Shown piece by piece: positions 1 to 9,885 of a stretch of 64,000 bases of DNA. Source of the stretch: Tremella fuciformis (lineage: Eukaryota > Basidiomycota > Tremellomycetes > Tremellales > Tremellaceae); the NCBI GenBank assembly GCA_032768795.1, contig CP136493.1, positions 2,046,001 through 2,110,000 on the forward strand, given 5' to 3'. The translations under genes and the position numbers were made by a program. Numbering within the stretch: position 1 is the first letter of the stretch; every line of letters begins with the position of its first letter. The notes below the pieces were generated by a model. It ran no database searches, had not been told where the DNA came from, and worked only from the letters and a program-made list of their open reading frames with translations.

Positions 1-2
1 AA

Positions 3-3000
3 AGAAACTTGAGAGACAGGTTCAACCGGGTAATGGCCAAATACAAAGGTCTACACAAGGTGATACCGGACCTAGGCTATCAAGAAATTCAAGGGTGGAA
101 CGAGAAGAATTTGATGCCTGAACAGGCGGAACAGAAGACGTATGTAGCTAAAACACAGAACGTAGTACGCAACTACATTAGGAAGGCGACGTGCAGGGCG
201 GATCCGTCTGCCTTGTACTTAACCAAAACGGAACCCCTCGAAGGGTCCAAAAGAACATCAAAAGAGGACGGCGTACGCGCCAATTATGAAACGCCTACAA
301 GGCTGTTCAACGTCCCAATTGGCCTATCACAAATCCCTGGAGAGACCGCTAGGGCCCTCCTAGATACGGGAGCAACGTCCAACTTCGTCGACGACGAGTA
401 TGTGGCTCGACATCACCTCCCCATGACAAAACTCAAACGACCAACGCCATTGGTAATGGCGGACGGCAGGGTATCCGAGTACGGACTCTTAACCCACCGA
501 GTACAGCTTACAGTCCTACTGGGAAGGGGGTTCGAACCTTATCACGCCGACTTCATAGTCTCCCCTATACGCATAGCACACTTGATCTTAGGCATGCCCT
601 TTCTGGACAAAGTGCAGCCTGTGGTAGACTGGAGCGCGAGAACTCTAGCACCACGGGACACAACAGACAAGACGTCAGACCAGGCCACTGCGTGGCTCTA
701 CACCGCCATTACGACGGCAGAACCGCCTACTGAGACAGAGCTACCTGCCGAATATGCACACTACAAAGACGTATTCGATAAAGGACAGGCCGATAAGCTA
801 CCAGAACATCGGCAATTCGACCACGCCATCCAACTGAGCTCGGACAAGGTACCACCAGCTGGGCCTATCTACGCACTTAGCCCACGAGAAAGGGAAGAAC
901 TAATGGCGTACCTGCGAGAAAACCTGGACAAAGGCTTCATCAGAGAGTCACGATCCCCCGCAGGAGCACCAGTCCTATTCGTCAAAAAGAAGGACGGAAG
1001 TCTGCGGTTATGCGTCGATTACCGCAAGCTCAACGCCATGACAATCAAGAACAAATACCCTTTGCCCCTGATAGGCGACGTAATCGACCAGATACGTGGG
1101 TCGACCGTGTTTACCAAGTTAGACCTACGGGGAGCATACAACCTGGTCCGCATAGCGGAGGGGGATGAGTGGAAGACAGCCTTCCGCACACCCTTCGGAC
1201 AATACGAGTACCTGGTCATGCCCTTCGGGCTCTGCAACGCACCAGGCTCGTTCCAGCTATTTATCAACCACGTCTTCCACGACCTACTCGACAAGTACGT
1301 GGCTGTATACCTCGACGATATATTGGTGTACTCTAAGGATCTGGAACACCATACCCGCCACGTACAGGAAGTCCTGCGACGACTACGAGAGTATAAGCTA
1401 TTCGCCAAACTCTCAAAATGCCAATTCCACAGCAACGAGGTGGAGTTCCTGGGTTTTGTTCTTAACAAAAACGGCATCAAGATGGACCCAAAGAAGGTGG
1501 AGGCGGTACAAGACTGGCCCACGCCTACGAACTTGAAGGAGACACAATCGTTTGTAGGGTTCGCCAACTTCTACCGCAGATTCATCAGGAACTTTTCGGT
1601 AATAGCCAAATCCTTACACGACTTAACCAAGAAGGGAACGCCCTTCCAATGGGGACCCAAACAGCAGGACGCTTTCGATTCTCTCAAGCGAGCGATGACT
1701 ACGGCTCCCGTACTCAGCCACTACGACCCAGATCTTCCCCTATTACTAGAAACGGACGCGTCGGACTACGCTCTGGGAGCAATCCTGTCACACACCTATC
1801 CAGATGGTACGACCAGACCCATCGCATATGCTTCTCGGAAGATGGATCCGGCAGAACTCAACTATCCAGTTCACGACAAGGAGTTCCTAGCCATCGTGTA
1901 CGCATTCAAGAGTTGGCGACATTACCTCGAAGGTACCCGAGTACGAGTGGTCGTACTATCCGATCACAGAAGTCTAGAGTACTTCTTAACTACCAAGCAA
2001 TTGACAAGGAGGCAAGCTAGATGGAGCGAGTACATGGCCGATTTCGACTTTGTCATCCAATATAGGCCAGGCAAACAAGCTACCAAGCCGGATGCCCTGT
2101 CCAGACGACCAGACTATCGACCTACGGACACCAAAGCAACCACCTTGTCACCAGAACTCAACGCGCACAACTTCAAGGCGTTGCTTTCTTCAGCACAGTA
2201 CCTAGCAGCTAGGGTCGAATACAAGGACCCTATGGCTCAAGAAGACTTTAAAGGCGCCATGGATGTGCACGAACAACAAAGATACGTGGCTCTTACGGAA
2301 AGCCATCCCAAAGAATACAAACACAAGGACGGCCTCTTCTATTACCACGACCTACCTATCGTGCCCGAGAAGCAACGAACCACGGTCCTCATATGGGCTC
2401 ATAACCTACCGACGGCTGGCCACCTGGGGGTGGCTAAGACCACATCCAGGCTACTTGCAAGATTCTGGTGGCCGAGGATGCGACGAGACGTCAAAACATG
2501 GGTCAAGCATTGCGAAACGTGCCAAAAGACCAAACATACCAACCAACTACAACCAGGGTTACTGCTAGACATACCCGTGGCAGAGCGACCCTGGTCAACT
2601 GTTTCTACCGACTACATCACCAAATTACCGGACTCCAAGGGCTATACCAACATCAGCGTCTGGGTAGACCAGCTAACGAAGGCGGCGATCTTTATACCTA
2701 TCGACAAGCTCGACGCCCCTACCCTGGCGGAGGCGTTTCTTACGAAAGTCTACCCAAGAACGGGGTTGCCAGACCGTATCATCTCGGACAGAGGAGCACA
2801 GTACGTGTCAGCTTTCTGGCGCACAGTCACCAGTAAGCTTGGCTGTGACCTCAAGTTCTCTACCGCGTACCACCCACAAACGGATGGGCAAACCGAAATA
2901 GTCAACAAGTGGCTGGGCCAGTACCTACGCGTATATGCCAACTACGAACAGGACGACTGGTCCGTGCTGCTTCCTACAGCAGAATTCGTATACAACACCA

Positions 3001-3719
3001 CGGTGCACGGAACCACCAGAATGACCCCCTACGATGCTTGGTACGGCTACACCCCTAGGCAGAATATGACAGACCCATTGGGAAGTTCCTCGCACGAAAG
3101 CGAGGAGGGGGTGACATATACACGCAGGATATTTGAAAGATTCAAGTACCTTCAAGAACAGATCAAGCACGCACGGGCACAGAACAAGCGACAATATGAC
3201 CGTAATCGCCGGTTACAGACATTCAAAGTGGGCGACCTAGTCTTACTTTCTGCTCGAAACTACAAAGGAGCTAGGACATCAGCCAAACTAGATAACCGGT
3301 GGTTAGGACCATTCAAGGTGGCAGCAAAGGTCAACGACAACGCGTACAAGCTGCACCTCCCCGAGTCCTACAGGATCCACGACGTGATCAACGTGGAATA
3401 CCTGAAGCCCTTCTACGCCTCAGAGGAAACAAGTACTAGCCAGTTACAACCTACGCAGTCGCCCGTCAGCGACATAGTGTTAGATGACAACGGCTATACC
3501 TACGAGGCGATCCTTGACGAACGAATGGTCAAGGACAAACATGGGATTACCTCCAAACACTACCGTATCAAGTGGATAGGATGGCCTATCAGTGACAGTA
3601 CATGGGAACCAGCGGCAGAGGTGGAAAGCGACCCTGCCTTCACCACCATGTACGACGCCTACTCAAGCTCGGAGAGCCAGAGTAGGAGAAAGAGATTCGT
3701 ACCTAACAGGTACGCGTAA
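3..3719 (+). mobile_element. Ty3/gypsy chromovirus Pol polyprotein (5' end outside window)
   Basis: This is the Pol polyprotein of an LTR retrotransposon. The frame is already open at the left edge, so Gag and the true start lie outside. Counting residues from base 9, the order is: aspartic protease with LLDTGATSNFVDD near residue 117; reverse transcriptase with the YLDDILVYS catalytic box near residue 434; RNase H beginning at ETDASDYALGAILS; integrase with an HHCC zinc region (GHLGV...CETCQKTK) and the catalytic triad in STDYITK, ISDRGAQYV and the HPQTDGQTE segment; and a C-terminal chromodomain (YRIKWIGW...STWEP). RT before integrase plus the chromodomain define a Ty3/gypsy chromovirus. 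The chromodomain is known to steer integration to modified chromatin. The visible frame has no stop or frameshift, so the copy may be young. The 3' LTR was not delimited, because its 5' partner lies outside the window. Confidence 0.95.
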
Positions 3720-3842
3720 GCGTACCTGTCAATAACCTACACTCGTTGTTCCAACTACGCGACGGTCATTACATGCAAGAAAACGCATAATTATGTACAA
3801 CACGCCCCGGAAGAGGAAGGAAGCGCCAATCTACAACACCTA

Positions 3843-4770
3843 CTACGCATCGTCATCGGCCTTGGCGTCCTCCTGATCGGTCGGCTCGTCGTCGGATGGG
3901 TCCGACTCCTGTGCATAGCCGCCGCGGCCTCTATACTTGGAATAGTCAACTGGCCTTTTGGGAGACCTGTGCTCCGTCTTGACCTGGAATCCGTCGACTA
4001 TCTACCAATTAGCAACCGTAAGTGACCAAATATGCTAACGTACAAACAAGGCTCGCCCGACGTACCCCTTCCATCGCTTCTTGTCATGGGCGGTCATGCG
4101 GTCAGTAGACGACAGCTCGCTCCGTAGATCCTGCAGAGTCGAGCCCAGTTCCTGCCAGGCACTTTCGCGAACGGTGCCCCGAGGACGTTTGCCTAGGGCA
4201 AGACCGAGCTGGATGTCGCAAGAAACTCCATGCTGGGAGTGACAACGCACGCAGCTGAGGTAAGCGTAGTTGGCAGGAACAAAACAGTACTTGCGAGGAA
4301 ACTGCGCGGGACCCGCCTCCTTGGAGTACTATAGCGGCTACGACACAAGGCTTGCCAGCCTTTTCGCAGGCATTACACTCTGGTAATGAGCCGTGTAATC
4401 GCGGAATAGACTCACTGTCGGCGGCCCTTACGATCCTCAGCCGACCGTCCCACGCTGCTATGAACGCCACGGCGGTGCGCATCACATGGGCTCGGTGCCG
4501 GCCAGCTTCATCAACCGACATCGCCGCTAAGGTTGAAGATAGCTGGTTGGAGAGATCCTACTAGTCAGCGAATACCACTCAGTAGCTGCCACGTACCGCC
4601 GCTCGATTCTTGGCTTGAGTGAGGGTCCCGTCAAAGCCGACATGTCGCGCTCGGTACGTTCTACCGTTGCCTATGCGGTATGTAGTCGAATCGTCGTTGG
4701 CATCGACGATGGCGTACGAGGCAGGAGGGGATACAGACACGTCTGCGGCGGTGTAGATACGAGCAGGCAT
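3843..4770 (-). CDS. Cys-cluster protein of unknown function, convergent with the retroelement
   Basis: I assembled this multi-exon gene from splice signals: exons 4597-4770, 4342-4557, 4044-4301 and 3843-4001, joined in phase, give about 268 residues. The central part has two cysteine triplets, CNACEKAGKPC and CVRCHSQHGVSC. This spacing resembles the Zn-binding clusters of small basidiomycete proteins often found around transposons. The C-terminus is acidic and ends near AKADDDA. The 39-nt and 42-nt introns (4558-4596, 4002-4043) have good borders, and the latter has a GCTAAT branch site. The third intron (4302-4341, GTAGCC...GCAG, 40 nt) has a weak donor; without it a frameshift would separate the two Cys clusters. 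The gene sits 124 bp downstream of pol on the opposite strand, so it could be an antisense gene of the element or an independent neighbour. Its function is not known. Confidence 0.6.
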
Positions 4771-5349
4771 CGTTAACGTACTTGGCAAGTTGGGGTGTCG
4801 CTCGAGGATTCAAGAAAGAAGAGAGATGGACGAAGAACGGGCGCCCAACCTGGCTGGTTCATATATCACCGCGCCCGTCACTGCACGCCCTACTCTGCAG
4901 TTCTCATGTCGACACCCTCACGACCGTCGTCAAGGAGACGCCCGTCGCTAGGCTCGGTCGCGACGCCCGAGGACAAAGGAGGAGGCGACTGTAATGGAAT
5001 ACGTCATCACGGACATGTCCGTAGTAGCCGACTACCTGTGAGAACTCTACATATACAGACTGAGAAGGAGAGGATACCTTCTTCGAAGAATGTATTATTC
5101 ATCTGTCACCTGGTAACTCATCCTGGCATATCAGTCGACCAGCAAGGCAGTCACTCACATACCAACTCGCGTTCACCGATTCCGACACAATTCAATCCTT
5201 TACGTACGTTTGGATCCTTTATAGTGGTGTCTTCCAATATCAACTTCCCCCGCCTCCTCGGCTCGCTCCCCTTCCCGAGCCGCGGTCTGCTTCTTGGCTA
5301 CCACTTCCCAGTCAACATTCGTCTGCCCTCTCGCTGCGCCGAACTTGCC
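4771..5349. other. Divergent intergenic region upstream of family A copy 1
   Basis: No gene is supported here. The in-frame extension upstream of the A1 start has no family similarity and is probably 5' leader. The TATA-like element at 5214-5226 lies here. Confidence 0.5.
5214..5226 (+). promoter_or_regulatory. TATA-like element shared by A1 and A2
   Basis: ATCCTTTATAGTGG lies about 130 nt before the A1 start. A near-identical ATCCTTTATAGG precedes A2, so the promoter was probably copied with the gene. Confidence 0.5.
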
Positions 5350-5945
5350 ATGTCCTCCGCTGAAAATTTGACTCCGGCAGAGCTCGTTCAACTGGTTCTC
5401 GCAGCCTTCGATCAGCCCGATTATCGCGTCGAGCGACTGACACATCGGTCTCGCGAGATACGCTCGGCAATGTCTGACGACATGAAGGAGGGGCTGAACA
5501 TGCTCACCCATCTCCATTTCATGTGTAGGGACAGTCAGCTCCAGCAATCCTACCCCCTATGGTCGATCTTCTACGTTCTAACTGATGAAGACGACGCCAC
5601 GTTCACTCTTCAAGGGGAAGAGGAGGAGGGAGGTGTTACATGGTCAATGTTCACCGGTTTCAACCAATGTACCGCGTGGGTGTCTTTACAGGGGGGTGTG
5701 CTGAGCGGTCGGATCATCCCTGCAACCCCCGTGGGATCGAGGCCAAAGTGGCAGGCTGACTTTCTGACTTTGGCCAACTCTTGGAATGCGGGCTATCTCT
5801 CACTTCAAGTGCCCGGTGATTTGCTGAACGAAGATGAATCAGTTACCGCACATGGGAGGAGAAGGCCGGTGACTCGGGCTGCGAAGCTACCTTCAAACCC
5901 CGGGATGGTCCCGCCGTTCCCGTCCAGCCACGATTTCTGTTGTGA
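5350..5945 (+). pseudogene. Family A copy 1, unknown function, frameshifted near its 3' end
   Basis: This is the first of three tandem paralogues of about 200 residues. The start MSSAENLTPAEL was chosen because A3 begins MSSSQDLTPTEL. Shared landmarks are REIRSAMSDDMKEGL near residue 40, SGRIIPATPVGSRP in the middle, and a Gly/Leu-rich stretch ending LQVPG. After the segment at about 5836-5853 the original frame loses similarity. The +1 frame then encodes WEEKAGDSGCEATF and ends VPVQPRFLL at a TGA at 5943-5945, matching the C-termini of A2 and A3. A single-base-scale indel therefore breaks the gene, unless it is a sequencing error. No signal peptide, membrane segment or known domain was recognised. 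Confidence 0.6.
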
Positions 5946-6009
5946 TCAAAACTTTCCATCGCGCCAGTTACGGATTCTTGCTGTATCGTATTGTATACAG
6001 CGATCAATG

Positions 6010-6183
6010 CTGACTTGCCCCGTGCCGGACGGCTCCGGCCGTATTGAGGCTTGTGAAGGTCTGCCCGAGCTATTGAATTCAGCTCCACAAATATCACTTA
6101 CTATGTACACGTCAATGCACTGATCTTTATGGCGGGGAGAGTTCCGGCAGAAAACAGGGGGCGATTGTCAGTTGTGTTCCCAC
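6010..6183 (+). repeat. Duplicated 3' flank, unit 1
   Basis: This non-coding segment after A1 aligns with 8061-8243 after A2. Shared blocks include GACTTGCCCC, TTCAGCTCCACAAATATC and GTCAATGCACTG. The A-gene duplication therefore carried about 170 bp or more of downstream DNA. Confidence 0.75.
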
Positions 6184-6958
6184 CACACATCGTTACTTTT
6201 GCCCAACAGGAGTAGTGGAGAACGACGAGGATTTGAAGATCCTGGAGTTCAGGCCTTTGCAGACCACGCACTGACTGACGCGGCCAAATTCCTGACACAG
6301 CTTCAAGATACCTTTATCGCTGCAGATCCAGCTAGTGTCAATAGCCTGCGACTCTTCTGTGACGGTCTGCGACTCCGGACCAGTCGGCACTCGTTCAGAA
6401 TGATAGACGAGGGCCACGTCATCGGCATGAAACTGCCAGATGGAACATATGCCGGATCCACTACCTCCACCCATATCAGTGAAGAGGGCATGGTCGCCTA
6501 CCTGGAGGCCGGGGGTTCATTTTGGCGAGGGAGGTTCATACGGTTTCATACGGTCCCCAACAGAGGTGGCGACCGCTAAGAAGGTCGCTACTGCCAAAAA
6601 GGTCGCGGCCGAGACGGCGGCCGGTGGATCGAAGGATGCCGGGGCCGAATCCGAGCCTTCATGGGTCACCGAATCAGATTCGGACGCCTCAACAACTGGT
6701 AATAAGAAGAAGTCAAAGACGGCCAAACGTTCCGCTAGCAGATCAAAACGAGCCAAACGCAACTCTGCGCCCCCAGTGTGGGAAGTTGAGTGGCTTGCCA
6801 GTGATTCAGATTCCAGAATCACAATTAGCTCTATCCCGAGAGAGTCTGGGGCGGTCCTGACCCAGCACTCCATATCTGGTCTCAGCGTGGCGAGGCTCAA
6901 ATCAAAAGAAGGTGACTCAATCCTGCTCCTTCCAAGGTTCACGACCCGCCCCAGCTAA
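6172..6958 (+). pseudogene. Unknown gene K, interrupted by a 10-bp tandem duplication
   Basis: Two overlapping frames form one gene if one copy of a 10-bp direct repeat is ignored. TTCATACGGT occurs twice in a row at about 6535-6554. With a single copy the frame runs from GSFWRGRFIR straight into SPTEVATAKKV and on to the stop at 6958. The N-terminal part is open from 6172, but the first in-frame ATG is at 6400, so a start exon may be missing. The C-terminal half is rich in Lys, Ser and Ala (ATAKKVATAKKV, then KKKSKTAKRSASRSKRAK), resembling a nuclear basic tail. No domain is recognised. It lies between A1 and A2. If the duplication is real, the C-terminal half is lost. Confidence 0.5.
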
Positions 6959-7361
6959 TCGAAGCGCTGACCAGCCGCGGTAACGTGCAACCGTCTTGCC
7001 CCTGGTCGCTTGATCTCGCCCAAGGACCTAGGATCCTACCTGTACATACTTGAATGCCCATATACCGATCTGCGGCTGCGACTATTTGCGATGCACCCCA
7101 TCTTTTTCTTATCCGTAACCTCCCTTCATCGACTGTGCAAGCATTGTGCACTTGGGGGTGGCCATCTGGCACTGCTGCCAAACATCCTGTAGAAACTTTG
7201 AAACCTCGCATTTGATATCGATGTTTTCAATTTGCACTGGCTCGCATCCTTTATAGGTGGGCGTGGAGGTTCTGACAACATGGTCGCGCCCACTGCAGCA
7301 ACACCTTATCTCCCTCTTCGCCGCCGTTCATTTCGGCCCGTCTCGCTGTGCTGCCTTAGCA
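6959..7361. other. Intergenic region and promoter of A2
   Basis: No gene is supported. It contains the TATA-like element preceding A2. Confidence 0.4.
7246..7257 (+). promoter_or_regulatory. TATA-like element of A2
   Basis: ATCCTTTATAGG lies about 110 nt before the A2 start and is nearly identical to the element upstream of A1. Confidence 0.5.
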
Positions 7362-7976
7362 ATGCCATCCTCCCGGAACCCCGGGCAAGAATCCCACTCG
7401 CAGGTCGTCCTGAGTGAGGCCGGTAGCTCTCAGTCCGGCTCCCGCCTTCCGACCTACCGAACTCGCGCGACAAGGGAAACTATGTCGGTCCAGCTAAGGG
7501 CGGGCATGGACATGCTAGACTTTATTCGTGCAGCTTGTAAGGACAGTGACATCCGAGAGCATGACCCGATGCTGTCGATGTTCGCCTCTGTTCTGCAAGG
7601 TGACAATTTCACTCTTACGAGTTGGGAGGTTGAGGATAATCCGGCGTGGCGAGTATACACCGGTCCAAACGAGACCACGGTGAAGATGTGCGCCTCGCCG
7701 GAGGAGCTAAGAGGTCGCATCATCCCTTCCACCCCCGCTGGCTCTCGGCCCGAGTGGCAGGCTGACTACCGCTTTTGGTACACCTTGAGTTCCGGCTATT
7801 TCTTGCTTCAACACCCCGGGAAGCTGCAGGGTGAGGATCAAACAAATACCGAGCAAGCTGTAGATTTCTGGAAGGAGCGAAGCGTCCACTCAGAGCTCGA
7901 AGCGACTTTCAAGGCGAGAAATGTTGTTGAGGTACCCGTCCAACCACACTTCCTGGCGCACGAGTGGGCCGAATGA
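7362..7976 (+). CDS. Family A copy 2, unknown function
   Basis: This is an intact single-exon copy of 204 residues. Its N-terminus (MPSSRNPGQESHS) is Ser-rich and differs from A1 and A3. From TRETMSVQLRAGMDML on it follows the family. It has LRGRIIPSTPAGSRPEWQAD in the middle, then SGYFLLQHPGKL, then LEATFKARNVVEVPV near the end. A1 and A2 are closest: the GRIIPxTPxGSRPxWQAD block is shared almost exactly, and their 3' flanks and TATA elements are also related. It is mostly hydrophilic, with no signal peptide or transmembrane helix visible, so it is probably cytosolic or nuclear. I cannot name a function. Confidence 0.75.
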   Translation: MPSSRNPGQESHSQVVLSEAGSSQSGSRLPTYRTRATRETMSVQLRAGMDMLDFIRAACKDSDIREHDPMLSMFASVLQGDNFTLTSWEVEDNPAWRVYTGPNETTVKMCASPEELRGRIIPSTPAGSRPEWQADYRFWYTLSSGYFLLQHPGKLQGEDQTNTEQAVDFWKERSVHSELEATFKARNVVEVPVQPHFLAHEWAE

Positions 7977-8060
7977 ATTTGTAACCCGGCCTTCCGCTCA
8001 TTGTTCAGCAGGCTTCGCATTTCCGCCATGTGTATGCACCATATCGCGTAATAACAGTCC

Positions 8061-8243
8061 GTGCAGACTTGCCCCACGCCCAATCGCTCTGGCCCTATGG
8101 AGGCTGGTGAAGGTCTTGCCGAGAGATTGAGTTCAGCTCCACAAATATCTCTTACTCTGTGCGCCATGTCAATGCACTGGTCCTCATGACGGGGGAGAGA
8201 GTCTCAGCAGAACGCTGTGCACAATTATCAGTTGTCTTCCCAA
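8061..8243 (+). repeat. Duplicated 3' flank, unit 2
   Basis: This is the partner of 6010-6183, offset by about 2.05 kb. The A1 and A2 start codons are offset by about 2.01 kb, so the segment moved as one tandem duplication. Confidence 0.75.
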
Positions 8244-8439
8244 CCCGCCTCGTTGATCATGTCCAGTTCGCATTTTCACCATCAGTTCTAGCAAAATTTT
8301 GGCCTGTCTAGTACGAGTTCCTCTTAGCTTCGGTCCTGCGCGAATTTAGCTCTGAGTCGCGCCCGCCTTGTTCCCTCCCATCCGACCCCTCACCTTTCGC
8401 TATCATCTCTTGATCTGACACCAAGCATACTTTCGCACT

Positions 8440-9048
8440 ATGAACTGCCGGTGTATAGAGTGGGATGACTGCCTCCTAGCCCACTACGGCACCATTGTCT
8501 ACTCAGGAAGCGGAGGCTCGGAGGCCGAATCTCAAGTACAATCTATCATCATTGGCTGTGATGGGAACCAGCGGGGCCGTACCTTCTGACGTCGCAAATG
8601 GTCTGGGCAGGCCCGACGAGAGAAACTGAGTCTGAAGTCGCATCAGAGCAAAGCACGTATGAATGGAGGAGGGAAGCACCACCTTGTCTTGGGCCCCACG
8701 CCGATTCAACCTGAAATCACACGTTGAGCCTGTCCATCAAGGGACCTGTCCGTCTTCTGTACGTCATTCGCCTGCAGAGTCGGTGTATTTTTTGGACTGG
8801 CTTGCGCTCCACCATTCAGAACGGGGCGATAGCTGGCAACCATGCAAGACGTCTGTGTCCGCGGCAGACGATGTCTTGTCTGGGTGTCAAGCGCTTTTCA
8901 TACTTTTCGTTCCAAAACCCTCGACATTGTTGCCAATCAGCTTGGGGAACCCTTGACCCTCGCGGTTGCCGTTTTCAATACGTGTTTTCTCGCAGCCTTC
9001 ATCGAAGAAGACATGCCAGTCCCCCCCATTGACCGCAGAAGAACCTAG
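8440..9048 (+). CDS. Hypothetical gene L, exon structure uncertain
   Basis: An ATG at 8440 opens a short frame (MNCRCIEWDDCLL). It can continue through a 32-nt intron into a Glu/Ser-rich stretch (RETESEVASEQSTYEW). A separate protein-like frame runs from about 8830 to the stop at 9048, with VWVSSAFHTFRSKTL and LTLAVAVFNTCFLAAF. The latter is a hydrophobic stretch of about 17 residues near the C-terminus that could be membrane-associated. I could not join the parts in phase with convincing splice sites, so this is either a gene with further introns or a decayed one. It sits between A2 and A3. Confidence 0.3.
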
Positions 9049-9118
9049 ACTGCATCTTCCTCGCTACCTCTTCTGTCACTTGACACTCGTCTTTCTGCCT
9101 CGCCGGTGAATCTTCGCA

Positions 9119-9730
9119 ATGTCTTCCTCTCAAGACCTCACTCCCACGGAGCTTCAGGAGCTGGTCCTCGCAGCCTCAGGTGCATCAGACCGCCACTCAG
9201 AGGCAGAGGCTTTAAATTATCGATCCTACAAAATACGCTCAGCGATGTCCGCCGAGCTGAAGGAGGGGCTGGAAGTGCTCAACACTCTCCTTTTCGCTTC
9301 TGGGCACGAAATGTCCAGTGCCGCTCATCCCCTGCGGTCGATGATTCGAGCCCTCGCAGATCCCTCAATGCACACGTTCACGCCCGGTGGTACACTGACG
9401 TCTGGGGCTCGTGAATGGCAAATATACTACGGTCTGCAACGGATCGTGGCGATGACCAACCAGGACGAGAACGGTACTATATTTGGTCGTGTGTGCCGCG
9501 AGCCCGAGGCCTCGGGGCTGCGCTGGAGCGTAGACTTCCATACGGATGCCGCGCCCTCGCGGGCGGGGTCTGTCGTGATTCAGGCGCCCGGCAGGTTCGG
9601 TGGCGAGAGTCGAGCCATCACGCCAGGACGTGAGCTGTGGGAGGAAGTAGCCGACGACGCAGGCGCCAAGGCTACTTTCTATCCCGCCAACGGCCAGCCA
9701 GTCGCAGTCAAGCCGCAGTTTCTCGTGTGA
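9119..9730 (+). CDS. Family A copy 3, unknown function
   Basis: This is an intact single-exon copy of 203 residues, beginning MSSSQDLTPTELQ like A1. Shared landmarks are YKIRSAMSAELKEGLEVL near residue 40, a central aromatic strand (REWQIYYGLQ), SVVIQAPGRFGGE, and the C-terminal ATFYPANGQPVAVKPQFLV. It lacks the exact RIIPxTPxGSRP block, having IFGRVCREPEASGLRW instead, so it is the more diverged member. It ends 155 bp from the convergent RED/IK gene, marking the border between the duplicated cluster and a conserved block. Its function is unknown. Confidence 0.75.
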   Translation: MSSSQDLTPTELQELVLAASGASDRHSEAEALNYRSYKIRSAMSAELKEGLEVLNTLLFASGHEMSSAAHPLRSMIRALADPSMHTFTPGGTLTSGAREWQIYYGLQRIVAMTNQDENGTIFGRVCREPEASGLRWSVDFHTDAAPSRAGSVVIQAPGRFGGESRAITPGRELWEEVADDAGAKATFYPANGQPVAVKPQFLV

Positions 9731-9885
9731 TGATATGCATTTTACCGCTCGGCCTGCATTGTTGCCTGACAATCTCGAGCACCGTATTGTTTTACAGCAG
9801 CCCATGCAGACTTGCCGCAAGCCCAGAGTGATCTGGTCATAGACCCGAGAGACTCCATGTTGAGCTCAATGGTACAGGTTCTTGA

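Noticed and set aside
4302..4341. Frameshift in the Cys-cluster gene
   Set aside because: A 40-nt intron with GT/AG borders restores the phase and is similar in size to the two neighbouring introns, so a frameshift need not be assumed.
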